DNA of 42,998 bases from Fretibacterium sp. OH1220_COT-178 (GCF_003860125.1 NZ_RQYL01000026.1:1-42998); one strand, 5' to 3'. Shown: positions 34,635 through 42,866, numbered from the stretch's first letter. Numbers and translations are program-made. The notes: generated from the letters alone by a model not told the origin.

Positions 34635-35717
34635 ATGTCCGGCATGCGCAAGATCATCCACATCGACATGGACGCCTTCTACGCCTCCATAGAGCAGCGG
34701 GACGATCCCGCGCTCCGCGGGAGGCCCCTGGCCGTGGGCTATCCCGGGGAACGGGGCGTGGTGGCCGCCGCCAGCTACGAGGCACGGGCGTTCGGGGTCC
34801 GCTCGGCCCTGTCCTCTCGGGCCGCCCTGGCCCGATGCCCTCAGCTCGTCTTCGTCCCGGCCCGATTCGACGTCTATGAAGCGATCTCCCTTCAGATACG
34901 CCGAATCCTCCTCGACTACACGGACAGGGTGGAGCCCCTCTCCCTGGACGAGGCCTACCTGGACGTGACGGAGAACCGGCCCGGCATCCCCTTCGCCACG
35001 CGCATCGCCCGCGAGATCAAGCGGCGTATTCTGAAGGAGACGCATCTGACCGCCTCGGCCGGGGTCTCGGTCAACAAGTTTCTGGCCAAGATCGCCTCGG
35101 ACTACCGAAAGCCCGACGGCCTCTTCGTGGTCCTGCCCCATCAGGCCGAGACCTTCGTCGAAGGGTTGAAGATCGAGCGGTTCTGGGGCGTCGGCAGGGT
35201 GACGGCCGCGGAGATGCACCGGCTCGGCATCCACACGGGGGCCGACCTGAAAAAGTACGAGGAGCACGAGCTGGTGCGCCTGTTCGGCAAGATCGGAAGC
35301 ACCTACTACCGGAACGCCCGTGCCCTCGACGATCGGGAGGTGGAGCCGGACCGGGTGCGCAAATCCGTGGGGGCGGAGAACACCTTCGCGGCCGACATCG
35401 ACGACGGGGACGAACTGAGGGCAAGGCTCCGCGACGCCGCCGTCGAGGCCTGGGATCACGCCGGACGGATCGGCTTCGTGGGACGCACCGTCACCGTGAA
35501 GGCAAAGTACGCCGACTTCGAGCGCATCACGCGCAGCCGGACCCTCCCCCGTCCGGTCCGCGACTTCGCCGCGCTCTGGGAGATCGCCTGCGGCCTCCTG
35601 GACGCCGTCGACGTCAGCCAAAAGAAGATACGCCTGCTCGGCCTGGTCCTGAGCAACCGCGAACCGCCGGACCGCTCGACGAGCTCCCAGCTGGAGTTCG
35701 ACTTCGGGGAGAACTGA
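34635..35717 (+). CDS. dinB: DNA polymerase IV (Y-family)
   Basis: A translesion polymerase of 360 residues. Catalytic acidic residues lie in HIDMDAFYASIE and SLDEAYLDVT; the HhH region KFWGVGRVTA-like (IERFWGVGRVTAAEM) and the little-finger domain with VGAENTF and RTVTVKAKYADFERITRS follow. The C-terminus ends QLEFDFGEN, a good beta-clamp-binding QLxLF-type motif. ATG 34635 has a weak GGAAAG upstream; ATG 34644, three codons on, is possible. It is 49 bp from uxuA, so the two could share a transcript. No LexA-type box was recognised. Confidence 0.97.
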   Translation: MSGMRKIIHIDMDAFYASIEQRDDPALRGRPLAVGYPGERGVVAAASYEARAFGVRSALSSRAALARCPQLVFVPARFDVYEAISLQIRRILLDYTDRVEPLSLDEAYLDVTENRPGIPFATRIAREIKRRILKETHLTASAGVSVNKFLAKIASDYRKPDGLFVVLPHQAETFVEGLKIERFWGVGRVTAAEMHRLGIHTGADLKKYEEHELVRLFGKIGSTYYRNARALDDREVEPDRVRKSVGAENTFAADIDDGDELRARLRDAAVEAWDHAGRIGFVGRTVTVKAKYADFERITRSRTLPRPVRDFAALWEIACGLLDAVDVSQKKIRLLGLVLSNREPPDRSTSSQLEFDFGEN

Positions 35718-35820
35718 AGCCCGGAAAGGCGACTCCTGCCGAACTTTTTGCGGAGGTTCGCCGCCATGACCGACCGAAGTTTCGATCGAATCGCGAAAAT
35801 CCCCCGTCCCTCTTTGTCCC

Positions 35821-35849
35821 TTGACAATTGTTTTATATCAAACTAAAAT
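35821..35849 (+). promoter_or_regulatory. Promoter of the marR gene
   Basis: TTGACA (35821-35826), 17 bp, TAAAAT (35844-35849). The ATG at 35859 is only nine bases past the -10 box, so the transcript should start within a few bases of the start codon and may be leaderless; no Shine-Dalgarno sequence is present. Confidence 0.8.
35830..35843 (+). promoter_or_regulatory. Operator 1 of the MarR regulator
   Basis: GTTTTATATCAAAC is a 14-bp imperfect palindrome (12 of 14 positions symmetric). It fills the spacer between -35 and -10, and recurs exactly before the next gene. Confidence 0.65.
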
Positions 35850-35858
35850 GATCCCACG

Positions 35859-36302
35859 ATGCGCATTGGAGACGATATCGTTCAGACCATCTCGGACCTG
35901 CGGGCCCTGGCCCATGCCTTTATCCTCGAATGCCTGGAGGAGGAGGGCATTGTTGGGCTTGTCCCCTCGCACGGGGCCGTTCTGGCGACACTTTACCGCG
36001 AGGGGCCGTTGCCCATGAAGGCGATCAGCAACCGCATCCGCAGGGACAAGAGCACCCTTACCGTTCTGGTGCGCAAACTGGAGGAGCTGGGCTACGTGGC
36101 GCGGGAACCGGACGAAAAGGACAGCCGCGTCGTCCTCGTCCGCCTGACGGAGAAGGGCCTCGCCTCCCAAGCCATTCTCGAGGGCATTTCCCGCCGCTTG
36201 CAGGAGCGGGTCTGGGGCGACTCCTCCGAGGAGGAAAGGGAGATGGTCTGCCGTGCTCTGACAAGGATGATCGAGCGGATGGGAAGGGTCCCGCAATCCT
36301 GA
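35859..36302 (+). CDS. MarR-family transcriptional regulator
   Basis: A 147-residue winged-helix regulator. The recognition helix region is KAISNRIRRDKSTLTVLVRKLEELGYV, the wing is REPDEKDSRVVLVRLTEKG, and flanking helices form the dimer interface. The DxRxxxxxLT wing signature of MarR proteins is clear. It probably represses itself and the downstream PPOX gene, because both promoters carry the same 14-bp palindrome. There is no Shine-Dalgarno sequence before ATG 35859, and promoter spacing suggests leaderless translation. The inducing ligand is unknown; PPOX association suggests a flavin- or redox-active compound, which is speculation. Confidence 0.92.
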   Translation: MRIGDDIVQTISDLRALAHAFILECLEEEGIVGLVPSHGAVLATLYREGPLPMKAISNRIRRDKSTLTVLVRKLEELGYVAREPDEKDSRVVLVRLTEKGLASQAILEGISRRLQERVWGDSSEEEREMVCRALTRMIERMGRVPQS

Positions 36303-36327
36303 CAAAGGGATTTTTTTCGCATTATTA

Positions 36328-36341
36328 GTTTTATATCAAAC
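36328..36341 (+). promoter_or_regulatory. Operator 2 of the MarR regulator
   Basis: Identical GTTTTATATCAAAC, 26 nt before the PPOX gene. It abuts a weak promoter candidate (CTGACA, 18 bp, TATTAG at 36299-36328). Confidence 0.65.
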
Positions 36342-36366
36342 AAAAAAACGACGGAGGCGAAGCACG

Positions 36367-36771
36367 ATGATCGATCTGGAAAAAATTCTGAGGGCGACCC
36401 CCAATGGAGTGCTGGCAACGCGCAATGGGGATGGAGTCGCGACAAGGGTCTTTCAGTTTCTCTTCATGGAGGGCAAAAACAGGGTCTACTTCTGCACGGA
36501 GAGCGACAAGCCCGTTTACGCGCAGCTGACCGCCGAGCCCAACGTCTCCTTCTGCACCTGGGCGAGCGACTGGAACCCGGTGCTGTCCCTGAACGGCCGG
36601 GCCATCTTCGTCGACGACATGTCGTTGAAGCGGCGTGCGCTGGACGAGTATCCCCTGATCCGGGATATCTTCAAGACCCCGGACAACCCCGTCTTCAAGA
36701 TGTTCTACATCGAGGTGCAGGAGGCCCGAACCTTCTCCTTCGCCGAGGGAACACAAAGCCAAAATCCGTGA
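36367..36771 (+). CDS. Pyridoxamine 5'-phosphate oxidase-like FMN-binding protein
   Basis: A 134-residue split-barrel protein of the PPOX/general-stress group. GVLATRNGDGVATRVFQFLFMEGKNRVYFCTESDKPVYAQLTAEPNVSFCTWA is the FMN-binding N-terminal sheet typical of small PPOX proteins; FKMFYIEVQEARTFSF closes the barrel. It is too short to be PdxH and lacks its pyridoxal-binding C-terminus, so flavin- or cofactor-dependent reduction of a small molecule is more likely. GGAGG lies nine bases before ATG 36367. It follows the MarR gene and shares its operator. The actual substrate is unknown. Confidence 0.88.
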   Translation: MIDLEKILRATPNGVLATRNGDGVATRVFQFLFMEGKNRVYFCTESDKPVYAQLTAEPNVSFCTWASDWNPVLSLNGRAIFVDDMSLKRRALDEYPLIRDIFKTPDNPVFKMFYIEVQEARTFSFAEGTQSQNP

Positions 36772-37280
36772 AATCAAAACCGCCGGCCGATTCCATTTCC
36801 AAATGTTCTCAGGCGACAAGCGGCGAGCCGGCGAACGCGACGATCAGGCAGGCGACCAACGGGCGGTGTCGACCACCTAGCTGCGTCGTCCGCTGTACGA
36901 ATCGCCCATAAGCGAGAAAGCAAATCCTTGGATTTGCGTTTTCGAGCCTGAAGGCGTCGTCAGGGGGGCGAAAAGCTCCGCTCCTCTCTTTCAGGACGAA
37001 ATGGTATCGGCGGATGGCCGGCTCCTTCGGCCTGAAAGACCCCATGAGCCGGCCATCCGCCGATACCGGGCATGAAGCTAGTTGAAAATTGGATCCGTTT
37101 GGCATTCGACTAAAAATTCGAGCTCCAACGTCGCCCCATGAGAGAAAAAGATTTTCTGAAGCATGCGATAAAGGCAAAAGGCGCTCGCTGCCGCTGCCTA
37201 AACTCGATTGCCAAACGGGTCGCGACCGGATGGAGCCTGGAGGAAGGCGGTCTTTATACAGACCGATATTGCCATCGTGA
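36772..37280. other. Gene-free, hairpin-rich stretch
   Basis: About 500 bp with no gene I can support. A minus-strand frame of some 120 codons exists (36809-37177) but has no Shine-Dalgarno sequence and crosses both large hairpins. The stretch holds a 15-bp hairpin at 36913-36944 (13 of 15 paired, TT loop) and the 22-bp perfect inverted repeat at 37003-37067. It may be a dispersed extragenic repeat or a decayed insertion. Confidence 0.5.
37003..37067. repeat. Perfect 22-bp inverted repeat with 21-nt loop
   Basis: Arms 37003-37024 and 37046-37067 are exact reverse complements (22 of 22), starting GGTATCGGCGG. There is no U tract on either side, so it is not an ordinary terminator. Confidence 0.8.
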
Positions 37281-37727
37281 CTATAGAGACCTTTTTAAAT
37301 AAACCATGTCAACCAACTGTTGCCCGTCTTCATAAATAGGGTGGTCGTAATTGTCTATAAAAAAGTTCTTAACAACATGCGATTTTTCGAAACCGCATCT
37401 CTCGTAGAAACGGAGAGTACCAGGGCAATCGCCTGTTCCGACATATAACTCGTTGCCCAGTTTTCCGTAGTAATCGGCGATAAATGAAACCAGACGTTGT
37501 CCATATCCTTTGCGTTGGTATCGAGGAACGGTCACGATATTTTTGATTTCGTATACGCCGGGTCGCTCTTGCGTCACAATGCAAATCGCCCTGATATCCT
37601 GATCACACAAGGCAAACATGTCGCCGCGATACAAATATTTCTCTATCATGCTCACCTGTTCGTCTGCGATAAGCAGCAAATCCATGTACTTCGTTTTATC
37701 TCCATCAATAATCTTTACAAATTCCAT
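37281..37727 (-). CDS. GNAT-family N-acetyltransferase, low GC
   Basis: A 148-residue acetyltransferase fold. The acetyl-CoA site is visible as IKNIVTVPRYQRKGYGQRLVSFI, which holds the Q/RxxGxG/A motif, followed by ELYVGTGDCPGTLRFYERCGFEKSH, the usual helix-strand pair. The substrate cannot be told. ATG 37727 is preferred for AAGGA upstream; an ATG 12 codons earlier is possible. The gene is distinctly AT-rich (about 40 % GC) compared with both sides and probably arrived by transfer from a low-GC bacterium. It is flanked by hairpin-rich non-coding DNA on one side and a 400-bp gene-poor stretch on the other. Confidence 0.85.
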   Translation of the reverse strand: MEFVKIIDGDKTKYMDLLLIADEQVSMIEKYLYRGDMFALCDQDIRAICIVTQERPGVYEIKNIVTVPRYQRKGYGQRLVSFIADYYGKLGNELYVGTGDCPGTLRFYERCGFEKSHVVKNFFIDNYDHPIYEDGQQLVDMVYLKRSL

Positions 37728-37765
37728 TTTTTCTTTTCCTTGTTTTTCTTTCTGCACATGCAATT

Positions 37766-37972
37766 CTATATTTTAATCGACAACAGGAATTGCTTTGCCC
37801 TGTACAGCCCTTTCTCCTGTCCTTTCCAGTCGTATTTCACCGATGTCCGCCTCCTGTCCTTAAGCCAGTAGACCACCTGTCGTCCCTGTTGGATCGAAGC
37901 CCGTTCGGAGGGCACGCTCGGCGGCAGGACCGCCATCCCGGCCAAGCAGCACAGAATTCTACGGAAACGCAA
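37766..37972 (-). CDS. Possible small protein, 68 aa (doubtful)
   Basis: A TTG-started frame reads RFRRILCCLAGMAVLPPSVPSE at the start, signal-like but short, and ends SVKYDWKGQEKGLYRAKQFLLSIKI. No family is recognised and the Shine-Dalgarno sequence is poor. It could be a gene fragment. Otherwise the 37728-38131 stretch holds only the terminator at 38077-38106 and an AT-rich region before the GNAT gene. Confidence 0.22.
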   Translation of the reverse strand: MRFRRILCCLAGMAVLPPSVPSERASIQQGRQVVYWLKDRRRTSVKYDWKGQEKGLYRAKQFLLSIKI

Positions 37973-38076
37973 CGCCTTGATCGAATCCGAGGGCTTTTAC
38001 CAAACGGCTTCTTGCGCCAACGACAGACCGTCGCCGGAGATCGGAGCCCAGCCGGGGGCGTCCAAAAGACTGAAAC

Positions 38077-38106
38077 GGGAGCGGGACCGCCGACGGCCCC
38101 GCTCCC
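38077..38106 (-). terminator. Terminator of the kbl-tdh operon
   Basis: GGGAGCGGG and CCCGCTCCC form a perfect 9-bp stem (loop with an inner GCC/GGC pairing), 25 nt past the tdh stop; the minus strand continues GTTTCAGTCTTTT. Confidence 0.7.
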
Positions 38107-38131
38107 TTCGTTCGTGCCCCTGCCGGAAGCT

Positions 38132-39064
38132 CTAGCGCTCCGGGACGCGTGCCAGCATGTCCCGCGTCATGGCGTCGAGGTCGTACCTGGGCGCGAAGCC
38201 CCACTCCTCACGCGCAGCGGAACAGTCCAGCGAGTTGGGCCACGAGTCCGCGATGGCCTGTCGCTCCGGGTCCACGTCGTAGTCCAGCTCGAAGTCCGGG
38301 AGGACCTTGCGGATGGACGCCGCGATCCCCTCGGGGTCGAAGCTCATGGCCGAGATGTTGAAGGCGCTGCGGTGCCGCAGTTTTGCGGGGTCGGCCTCCA
38401 TCAGGCGAACCACCGCGTCCAGCGCGTCCGGCATGTACATCATGTCCATGTAGCTGCCCGCCGCGATGTAGCTGGTGTACCGTCCCCTGGCCCGCGCCTC
38501 GTAATAGATGTGGACGGCATAGTCCGTGGTCCCCCCGCCCGGCAGGGCCTCGTAGGAGATCAAACCGGGGAAACGGAGGCCGCGCGCATCCACCCCGTAC
38601 TTCAGGTGGTAGTAGTCGCAGAGGAGCTCTCCGGCCACCTTGCTGACGCCGTAGATGGTGGTGGGACGCTGGATCGTGTCCTGCGGCGTGTTGTCCGCCG
38701 GCGTGTTCGGACCGAACGCGGCGATCGAACTGGGGAAGAAGACCGAGCACCCCCGCTCGCGGGCGACCTCCAGCATGTTGTAAAGCCCCCCCATGTTCGT
38801 CTCCCAGAGCTGTTGGGGATTGGCCTCCCCGCGCGCCGAGAGGATGCCGGCCAGGTGCATGACCGTATCCGGCTTGAAGGCATCCAGCAGCGACGCGATC
38901 GCCCCCCGGTCCCGAACGTCCAGCAGCGCGAAGGGCCCCGAATGCCCCTCCTGCGCCTTGAAGTCCGACGCCATGACGTTGGCGTCCCCGTACAGCCTGC
39001 GCAGATGCGCCACGAGCTCCGTGCCGACCTGGCCTCCGGAACCGGTCACAAAAATCCTCTTCAT
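38132..39064 (-). CDS. tdh: L-threonine 3-dehydrogenase, SDR type
   Basis: An NAD-dependent enzyme of the extended SDR (epimerase-like) family, 310 residues. The Rossmann motif GSGGQVG is at 8-14, the catalytic pair Tyr138/Lys142 sits in YGVSK, and LRFPGLISYEALPGGGTTDYAVHIYYEA is the segment characteristic of SDR-type threonine dehydrogenases. It oxidises threonine to 2-amino-3-ketobutyrate, which KBL, encoded 42 bp upstream in the same operon, cleaves. This context makes TDH more likely than a sugar epimerase. This form is distinct from the zinc-dependent enterobacterial Tdh. GGGGGATC upstream serves as ribosome site. Confidence 0.93.
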   Translation of the reverse strand: MKRIFVTGSGGQVGTELVAHLRRLYGDANVMASDFKAQEGHSGPFALLDVRDRGAIASLLDAFKPDTVMHLAGILSARGEANPQQLWETNMGGLYNMLEVARERGCSVFFPSSIAAFGPNTPADNTPQDTIQRPTTIYGVSKVAGELLCDYYHLKYGVDARGLRFPGLISYEALPGGGTTDYAVHIYYEARARGRYTSYIAAGSYMDMMYMPDALDAVVRLMEADPAKLRHRSAFNISAMSFDPEGIAASIRKVLPDFELDYDVDPERQAIADSWPNSLDCSAAREEWGFAPRYDLDAMTRDMLARVPER

Positions 39065-39106
39065 CCGTTTCGATCCCCCGTCCTCACGTCACGGCCCCGA
39101 CGGGGC

Positions 39107-40291
39107 CTAACCGACAATTCCCAGCTCGCGCCCCACCGAGGCGAACAGCGCCACGCCCTCGTCCAGATCCTCCCGACTGTGCGCGGCGCTGACCATCACG
39201 CGAATGCGCGCGGTCCCCTTGGGAACCGTCGGGAACACGATCGCCGTGGCGAAGACCCCCCGCTCGAACAGGGCGGCGCTGAAGTCCTTGGCCGTCTGGG
39301 CCTCGCCCACGATCACCGGCGTGATGGGCGTCTCGCTGCTGCCGACGTCAAAACCGTGCTTCTTCATCTCCGCCTTGAGGTATCGCCCGTTGTCCCAGAG
39401 CTTCCTCACCAGCTCGTCGCTCTCCTCCATGATCTCGATCGCCGCCATGTTGGCCGCCACGTCCGGGACGGTCATGGCGCTGCTGAAAAGGTTGGGACGA
39501 GCCTTCTGACGCAGGAAGTCGACCAGGGTCGCACTTCCGGCGACGATGCCGCCGACGACCCCGAAGGCCTTGGACATGGTCCCGATCTCGATGTCCACCC
39601 GGCCATGCAGGCCGAAGTGGTCCACGATTCCGCGCCCGCCGCGGCCCAGAACGCCCTCCCCGTGGGCGTCGTCCACCGCGACCATCGCCCCGAACTCCTC
39701 GGCGGCCGCGACGATCTCGGGCAGTTTGGCGATGTCTCCGTCCATCGAAAAAACGCCGTCCGTGACGATCAGCCTGCGTCCCGGCGCGGAGGCGTGCTCC
39801 TTGAGCTTGGCCCTCAGGTCGTCGATGTTGGAGTGCTCGTAGCGCAGGGTCTTCGCCTTGGAGAGCCGACAGGCGTCGATGATGGAGGCATGGTTCAGCG
39901 CATCGCTGAAGATCAGGTCTCCCTCGCCCGTCACGGTCGGCATCACGGCCAGATTGCCGCAGAAGCCGGACTGGACGGTGATGGCGGCCTCGGTCCCCTT
40001 GAAGCGGGCCAGCTTCCTCTCGAGCTCCAGATGGATGTCCATCGTTCCGGCGATGGTGCGCACCGCCCCCGGTCCGACGCCATAACGGTCGATGATCTCC
40101 TTGGCGCGCCTGCATACGCGCGGGTCGTTGGCAAGCCCCAAATAGTTGTTGGAACAGAGATTCAGGTACCTTTTGCCGTCGATCTCGATCCGGGCCCCCT
40201 GCGGCCCCGTCAGAGTGCGAATGTTTCCGTAGAGCCCCTCCCGCTTCATGCGGTCCAGCTCCTCCTGCATGAACGCCATCGAAACAGCCAT
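39107..40291 (-). CDS. kbl: Glycine C-acetyltransferase (2-amino-3-ketobutyrate CoA ligase)
   Basis: A PLP-dependent alpha-oxoamine synthase of 394 residues that splits 2-amino-3-ketobutyrate with CoA into glycine and acetyl-CoA. Typical blocks are [53 protein letters not shown] and the Schiff-base Lys241 in [15 protein letters not shown] 40291 is chosen because GGGAGGG lies seven bases upstream; a longer frame starts 23 codons before. It is the first gene of the kbl-tdh threonine-degradation operon, the usual route for amino-acid-fermenting anaerobes. Related AONS/BioF enzymes are less likely given the neighbour. Confidence 0.95.
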   Translation of the reverse strand: MAVSMAFMQEELDRMKREGLYGNIRTLTGPQGARIEIDGKRYLNLCSNNYLGLANDPRVCRRAKEIIDRYGVGPGAVRTIAGTMDIHLELERKLARFKGTEAAITVQSGFCGNLAVMPTVTGEGDLIFSDALNHASIIDACRLSKAKTLRYEHSNIDDLRAKLKEHASAPGRRLIVTDGVFSMDGDIAKLPEIVAAAEEFGAMVAVDDAHGEGVLGRGGRGIVDHFGLHGRVDIEIGTMSKAFGVVGGIVAGSATLVDFLRQKARPNLFSSAMTVPDVAANMAAIEIMEESDELVRKLWDNGRYLKAEMKKHGFDVGSSETPITPVIVGEAQTAKDFSAALFERGVFATAIVFPTVPKGTARIRVMVSAAHSREDLDEGVALFASVGRELGIVG

Positions 40292-40459
40292 TGCGCATCC
40301 CTCCCGGTTCGACTGTACGTCATCCACCCCCAAGACGGCCGCCACAGCGCATGACGACATCCGAGGGTTCTTCGGTCCGTTTTCAGTTTGTCACGGCAGC
40401 GCGAGAAGGTCAAATATATTCACCGGAGTGAATTTCCCGCCCCGGTCCCGAAGTGCGGC

Positions 40460-40502
40460 GCCCCCCGGGGAATCGGGACACGTCCTCGATTCCCCGGGGG
40501 GC
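40460..40502. repeat. Perfect 16-bp inverted repeat after the dnaJ-like gene
   Basis: GCCCCCCGGGGAATCG (40460-40475) is exactly complementary to 40487-40502 with an 11-nt loop. It lies 26 nt past the dnaJ-like stop; no U tract follows on either strand. It may still act as a transcript end or mRNA stabiliser. Confidence 0.7.
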
Positions 40503-40527
40503 ACCGCATCGCTCGCCATGCTCGGCG

Positions 40528-41412
40528 TCACCCTCCGAGCTTTGCCAGCTCCTCCCACAGTTCCCTCTGGCGCTCCGTCAAATGCCGGGGCAGATCCACC
40601 TCCACCCGCACGAACAGATCGCCGTTTCCTCCCCCTCGTTTCGGAAGCCCCTTGCCGCGCAGCCTCAGGCGCTGACCGCTCTGCGTCCCGGGCGGAACTT
40701 TCATCGAGACGCTGCCCGACAAGGTCTCCACCTGCACCTCGTGCCCCAGCACGGCGTCCCAGGAGGCAATTCTCATGTTGCGCGTCAAATCATAGCCGTT
40801 GACCTGGAATACGGGATGCGGCGCAAGGTGCAGATTCACATAGATGTCGCCGCCGCCGCTCGCCTTGCCCGGAAGCCGGATCCGCGATCCCTCCGCGATA
40901 CCCTGGGGAAGGCGGACGTTGATCGTCCGCTGTCCGCCATCCGCCGAACGCATCACCAGAGTGTGCGTGCCGCCGCGGACCGCGTCCTCGAGCGTCAGCT
41001 CCAGGTCCACCTCGCTGTCTCGGCGCACCGGCGCGCGGGCGTGCGTCCCCCCCGAGAACATCTCCGAAAAGCCGCCGCCGAAGATCGTCTTGAAAAAATC
41101 GCTGAAGCCGCCCATATCCCCGCCGAACTCCACGCGCATTCCGCCGCCCTGCCAGCCGGGCGGTGGGGCAAAGTCCTGGCCCTGCTCCCAGTTCGGCCCC
41201 AGGGTGTCGTAACGCTCGCGCTTCTCGGGGTCCTTGAGCACCTCGTAAGCCTCGTTGACGTCCTTGTAGCGGACGTCGGCATCCTTCTCCTTCGAGACGT
41301 CCGGGTGATACTTCTTCGCCAGCTTTCTGTACGCCTTCCGAATCTCGTCCGGCGTCGCGGTGCGCGGTACCCCCAGAATCTCGTAATAGTCCTTGTACTG
41401 AACGGCCATCAT
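40528..41412 (-). CDS. CbpA-type DnaJ co-chaperone (no zinc finger)
   Basis: A 294-residue J-domain protein of the DnaJ/CbpA class that stimulates DnaK ATPase. The J-domain (5-70) has HPD at 36-38, followed by a Gly/Phe-rich linker (GGDMGGFSDFFKTIFGGGFSEMF) and the two C-terminal substrate-binding beta-barrel domains (DSEVDLELTLEDAVRGGTHTL, NVRLPQGIAEGSRIRLPGKA, DLFVRVEVDLPRHLTERQRELWEELAKL). The CxxCxGxG zinc repeats of true DnaJ are absent, giving class B. Start is ATG 41412 or the adjacent ATG 41409. The gene has its own promoter at 41452-41480 and no dnaK nearby. Confidence 0.95.
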   Translation of the reverse strand: MMAVQYKDYYEILGVPRTATPDEIRKAYRKLAKKYHPDVSKEKDADVRYKDVNEAYEVLKDPEKRERYDTLGPNWEQGQDFAPPPGWQGGGMRVEFGGDMGGFSDFFKTIFGGGFSEMFSGGTHARAPVRRDSEVDLELTLEDAVRGGTHTLVMRSADGGQRTINVRLPQGIAEGSRIRLPGKASGGGDIYVNLHLAPHPVFQVNGYDLTRNMRIASWDAVLGHEVQVETLSGSVSMKVPPGTQSGQRLRLRGKGLPKRGGGNGDLFVRVEVDLPRHLTERQRELWEELAKLGG

Positions 41413-41451
41413 TCACCAGCCCCTATTTGACCAATGTTAACCTTGCGAGAG

Positions 41452-41480
41452 AGTATAACATTGCGGCAAAGGGGCGTAAA
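41452..41480 (-). promoter_or_regulatory. Promoter of the dnaJ-like gene
   Basis: On the minus strand TTTACG, 17 bp, TATACT with an extended TGT before the -10. It is 40 nt upstream of the ATG. No CIRCE-type inverted repeat is seen. Confidence 0.6.
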
Positions 41481-41568
41481 TAACGAAAACTACGGACTAG
41501 AGCGCTCCCAAGGCGGGAAACGCACGGCAAGGGCGTTTCATGGCCGGACCGAGCCCGCGCCGGAGCGC

Positions 41569-42666
41569 TCACCTCCCGGTCTCGAAGATCGACACCCCAT
41601 GCGGGGCCGCACGCAGGTACTGGTTGGGTGCGGCAACACGCGCGCCCAGACGGGCCGCGGCCAGCCAGGGCCAGTGGGGGTTGAACAGCATTCCCCGCCC
41701 TACGGCGACCAGGTCGGCCTGCCCCGAGGCGACGACGTGCTCCGCAAGGTCCGGTTCCGTGATCAAGCCCACCCCGATCACCGGCATGGAACAGGACGAG
41801 CGGATGGCGGCTGCCAGGGGAATCTGATAGCCGGGATAGAGCGGGATCTCCTGCCTGGGCGAGAGCCCGCCGGAGGAGACATGGATGAACCGGCAGCCTC
41901 GCGTCTCCAGCTCGCGGGCGTAGACGGCACACTGCTCGACATCCCAGCCGCCGGGTACCCAATCCGTCGCGGAGACTCGGACCCCCAGGGCAACGGACTC
42001 CGGAACCTCCTGCCGCACCGCCTCGAAGACGGAGAGCGGAAACGCCATGCGGCCCTCGAGAGTCCCGCCCCATCGGTCCGGCCTGGCGTTGCTGAGGGGC
42101 GACAGAAACTGATGCAGCAGGTAACCGTGCGCGCTATGGATCTCGATGAGGTCGAAGCCCAGATCGACGGCCCGACGAGCCGCGCGGACAAAGTCCGATC
42201 GCACCCGCTCCAGCTCGGTCTCGGAGAGCGCTCGGGGTACCGGAAAGCCCCCGTCCCATGGCAGGGGGGACGGCGCCACGACGGGCCAGCCGCCAGCCGC
42301 CTCCGGTACGCTCCCGCCCCCCTGCCATGGCGGCAGAACCGAGGCCTTCCTTCCCGCATGCGCCAGCTGGACGCCGAGCGCCGCGGAACCGTGGGCGCGC
42401 AGGGTCCCGATCAGGCCGCGCAGAGCCTCCTCCGCCTCGTCGGACCAGAGCCCCAGGTCGGACGGCGAGATGCGCCCCTCCGGGCTCACGGCCGTCGCCT
42501 CGAGGATCAGCAGTGCCGCCCCGGAGCCGGCGAGCACCCCATAGTGGATGCGATGCCAGTCCGAAGCCTTTCCCTCCGTTGCGGAATACTGATCCATCGG
42601 CGGGATGACGATACGATTCTTCAGGGCCAGCGGCCCCAGCCGGAAGGGCGAGAACAATTTCGACAT
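41569..42666 (-). CDS. NADH:flavin oxidoreductase (old yellow enzyme, YqjM-like)
   Basis: A 365-residue FMN TIM-barrel oxidoreductase. The start LFSPFRLGPLALKNRIVIPPMDQYSA, QLAHAGRKAS, FDLIEIHSAHGYLLHQFLSPLSNARPDRWGG with the FMN/substrate His residues, and GVRVSATDW are typical of the YqjM/XenA branch that reduces alpha,beta-unsaturated carbonyls. It ends DLVAVGRGMLFNPHWPW. No iron-sulphur or second flavin domain follows, unlike 2,4-dienoyl-CoA reductases. ATG 42666 is preferred because GGAGG lies eight bases upstream; the longer frame has no better site. A good promoter is at 42805-42834, leaving about 130 nt of leader. Confidence 0.94.
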   Translation of the reverse strand: MSKLFSPFRLGPLALKNRIVIPPMDQYSATEGKASDWHRIHYGVLAGSGAALLILEATAVSPEGRISPSDLGLWSDEAEEALRGLIGTLRAHGSAALGVQLAHAGRKASVLPPWQGGGSVPEAAGGWPVVAPSPLPWDGGFPVPRALSETELERVRSDFVRAARRAVDLGFDLIEIHSAHGYLLHQFLSPLSNARPDRWGGTLEGRMAFPLSVFEAVRQEVPESVALGVRVSATDWVPGGWDVEQCAVYARELETRGCRFIHVSSGGLSPRQEIPLYPGYQIPLAAAIRSSCSMPVIGVGLITEPDLAEHVVASGQADLVAVGRGMLFNPHWPWLAAARLGARVAAPNQYLRAAPHGVSIFETGR

Positions 42667-42804
42667 TACCGTTACCTCCGTGTCATCATCGACAACAAAA
42701 CCAGGCTGCATTCAATCCGCCTGGGCCGAATAGCGCCCCCCAACGGAACGCCCGCGGTTCCCCGCCTCAGGCCGTCCCTCGGTCCCCAGAGGAAACCGTC
42801 CCCG

Positions 42805-42834
42805 ATTATAGCACCGTTCGGCTTCGAGAAGCAA
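42805..42834 (-). promoter_or_regulatory. Promoter of the OYE gene
   Basis: The minus strand reads TTGCTT, 18 bp, TATAAT with an extended TGC directly before the -10. This TGCTATAAT is the same extended element found before the amino-acid ABC operon. Confidence 0.65.
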
Positions 42835-42866
42835 CGCGCCCCCGAATGGAATGTCGCCGGACTGTG

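Noticed and set aside
36809-37177. Minus-strand frame of about 120 codons in the hairpin-rich stretch
   Set aside because: It contains the 22-bp inverted repeat on both arms and has no ribosome site; kept as a possible repeat, not a gene.
37281-37727. GNAT gene considered as half of a toxin-antitoxin pair
   Set aside because: No adjacent ribbon-helix-helix or other antitoxin-like gene could be found on either side.
37790-40354. Plus-strand 854-codon frame opposite tdh and kbl
   Set aside because: Shadow across two genes with strong family evidence and a terminator.
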